From Porphyromonas cangingivalis (lineage in GTDB: Bacteria; Bacteroidota; Bacteroidia; Bacteroidales; Paludibacteraceae), in contig CAMDNO010000026.1 of NCBI GenBank assembly GCA_945902955.1, forward strand, positions 1 to 32,769: 32,769 nucleotides of DNA. The letters are read 5' to 3'. Of the stretch, positions 32,710-32,769 are shown piece after piece. A model generated the notes under the pieces. That model was not told where the DNA came from and did no database searches. It saw only the letters and a list, made by a program, of their open reading frames with translations. Positions within the stretch are counted from its first letter, which is position 1. Each line of letters opens with the position of its first letter. A program made the position numbers and the translations under genes.

Positions 32710-32769
32710 TTAATAAGAGACTTGCTCCAAAATGCTCACTACATCTTCCTTTGTAATACGTTCAAAATG
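32710..32769 (-). CDS. C-terminal end of a protein continuing beyond the window
   Basis: An open frame runs from the right edge to a stop at 32710-32712 and reads HFERITKEDVVSILEQVSY. It lies 28 bp upstream of the SpoIID start on the same strand and so may be its operon partner. Nineteen residues are too few for identification. Confidence 0.5.
   Translation of the reverse strand, partial: HFERITKEDVVSILEQVSY

Overview
The window is AT-rich DNA from a member of the Bacteroidota; I cannot name the genus. The evidence is a type IX secretion (T9SS)-like cargo protein, a PID-CTERM-type sorting signal beside an exosortase, Bacteroidota-style promoters (a TTTG-like -33 box and a TAnnTTTG -7 box), start codons without strong Shine-Dalgarno sites, and many dispersed palindromic repeats of the CCCCTAAA...GGGG kind. 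No rRNA, tRNA, CRISPR array or transposase was seen.

Layout. (1) 188-4369, minus strand: an Fe-S cluster assembly operon sufB-(GxxExxY gene)-sufC-sufD. The PD-(D/E)XK-like GxxExxY gene separates sufB from sufC and is bracketed by an inverted repeat. (2) 4370-9108, plus strand: a promoter, a 940-residue secreted multidomain protein with a T9SS-like C-terminus, a 68-residue PID-CTERM-like peptide and a membrane exosortase with a Cys/Arg/His triad. This is the most interesting locus: a compact sorting enzyme with an adjacent candidate substrate, in which the enzyme looks like an internal duplication with one dead half. (3) 9297-11933, plus: a PLP beta-eliminating lyase with a tyrosine phenol-lyase-like pocket, a lipoprotein, and a 54-bp ghost copy of the lyase 3' end. 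(4) 12381-16190, plus: etfB, etfA and an acyl-CoA dehydrogenase, a fatty-acid/acyl-CoA oxidation unit with its electron carrier. (5) 16252-19013: lolD (minus), then a YgjP-like metallopeptidase and an AI-2E/PerM-family permease (plus), the latter preceded by a perfect 8-bp tandem repeat.

(6) 28163-19001, minus: what looks like one long operon for a MacAB-TolC-type exporter: ABC ATPase, two FtsX/MacB permeases, periplasmic adaptor, an unknown membrane-anchored protein, TolC-like outer membrane protein, PadR repressor and a PspC/GIN-domain envelope protein. A 19-bp palindrome overlaps the -33 box of the presumed promoter and is a good candidate PadR operator. (7) 28302-32769, minus: an AmpG-like MFS permease, an AAA ATPase with a C-terminal PD-(D/E)XK-like domain, a SpoIID/LytB protein and the last codons of another gene.

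A theme across the window is repeat sequence that has entered genes in frame: the N-termini of one ABC permease and of the MFS permease, and three places in the SpoIID protein, are encoded by repeat-like palindromic or tandem elements. This recalls the in-frame palindromic elements described in Rickettsia. All family assignments come from reading translated motifs; no database search was run.
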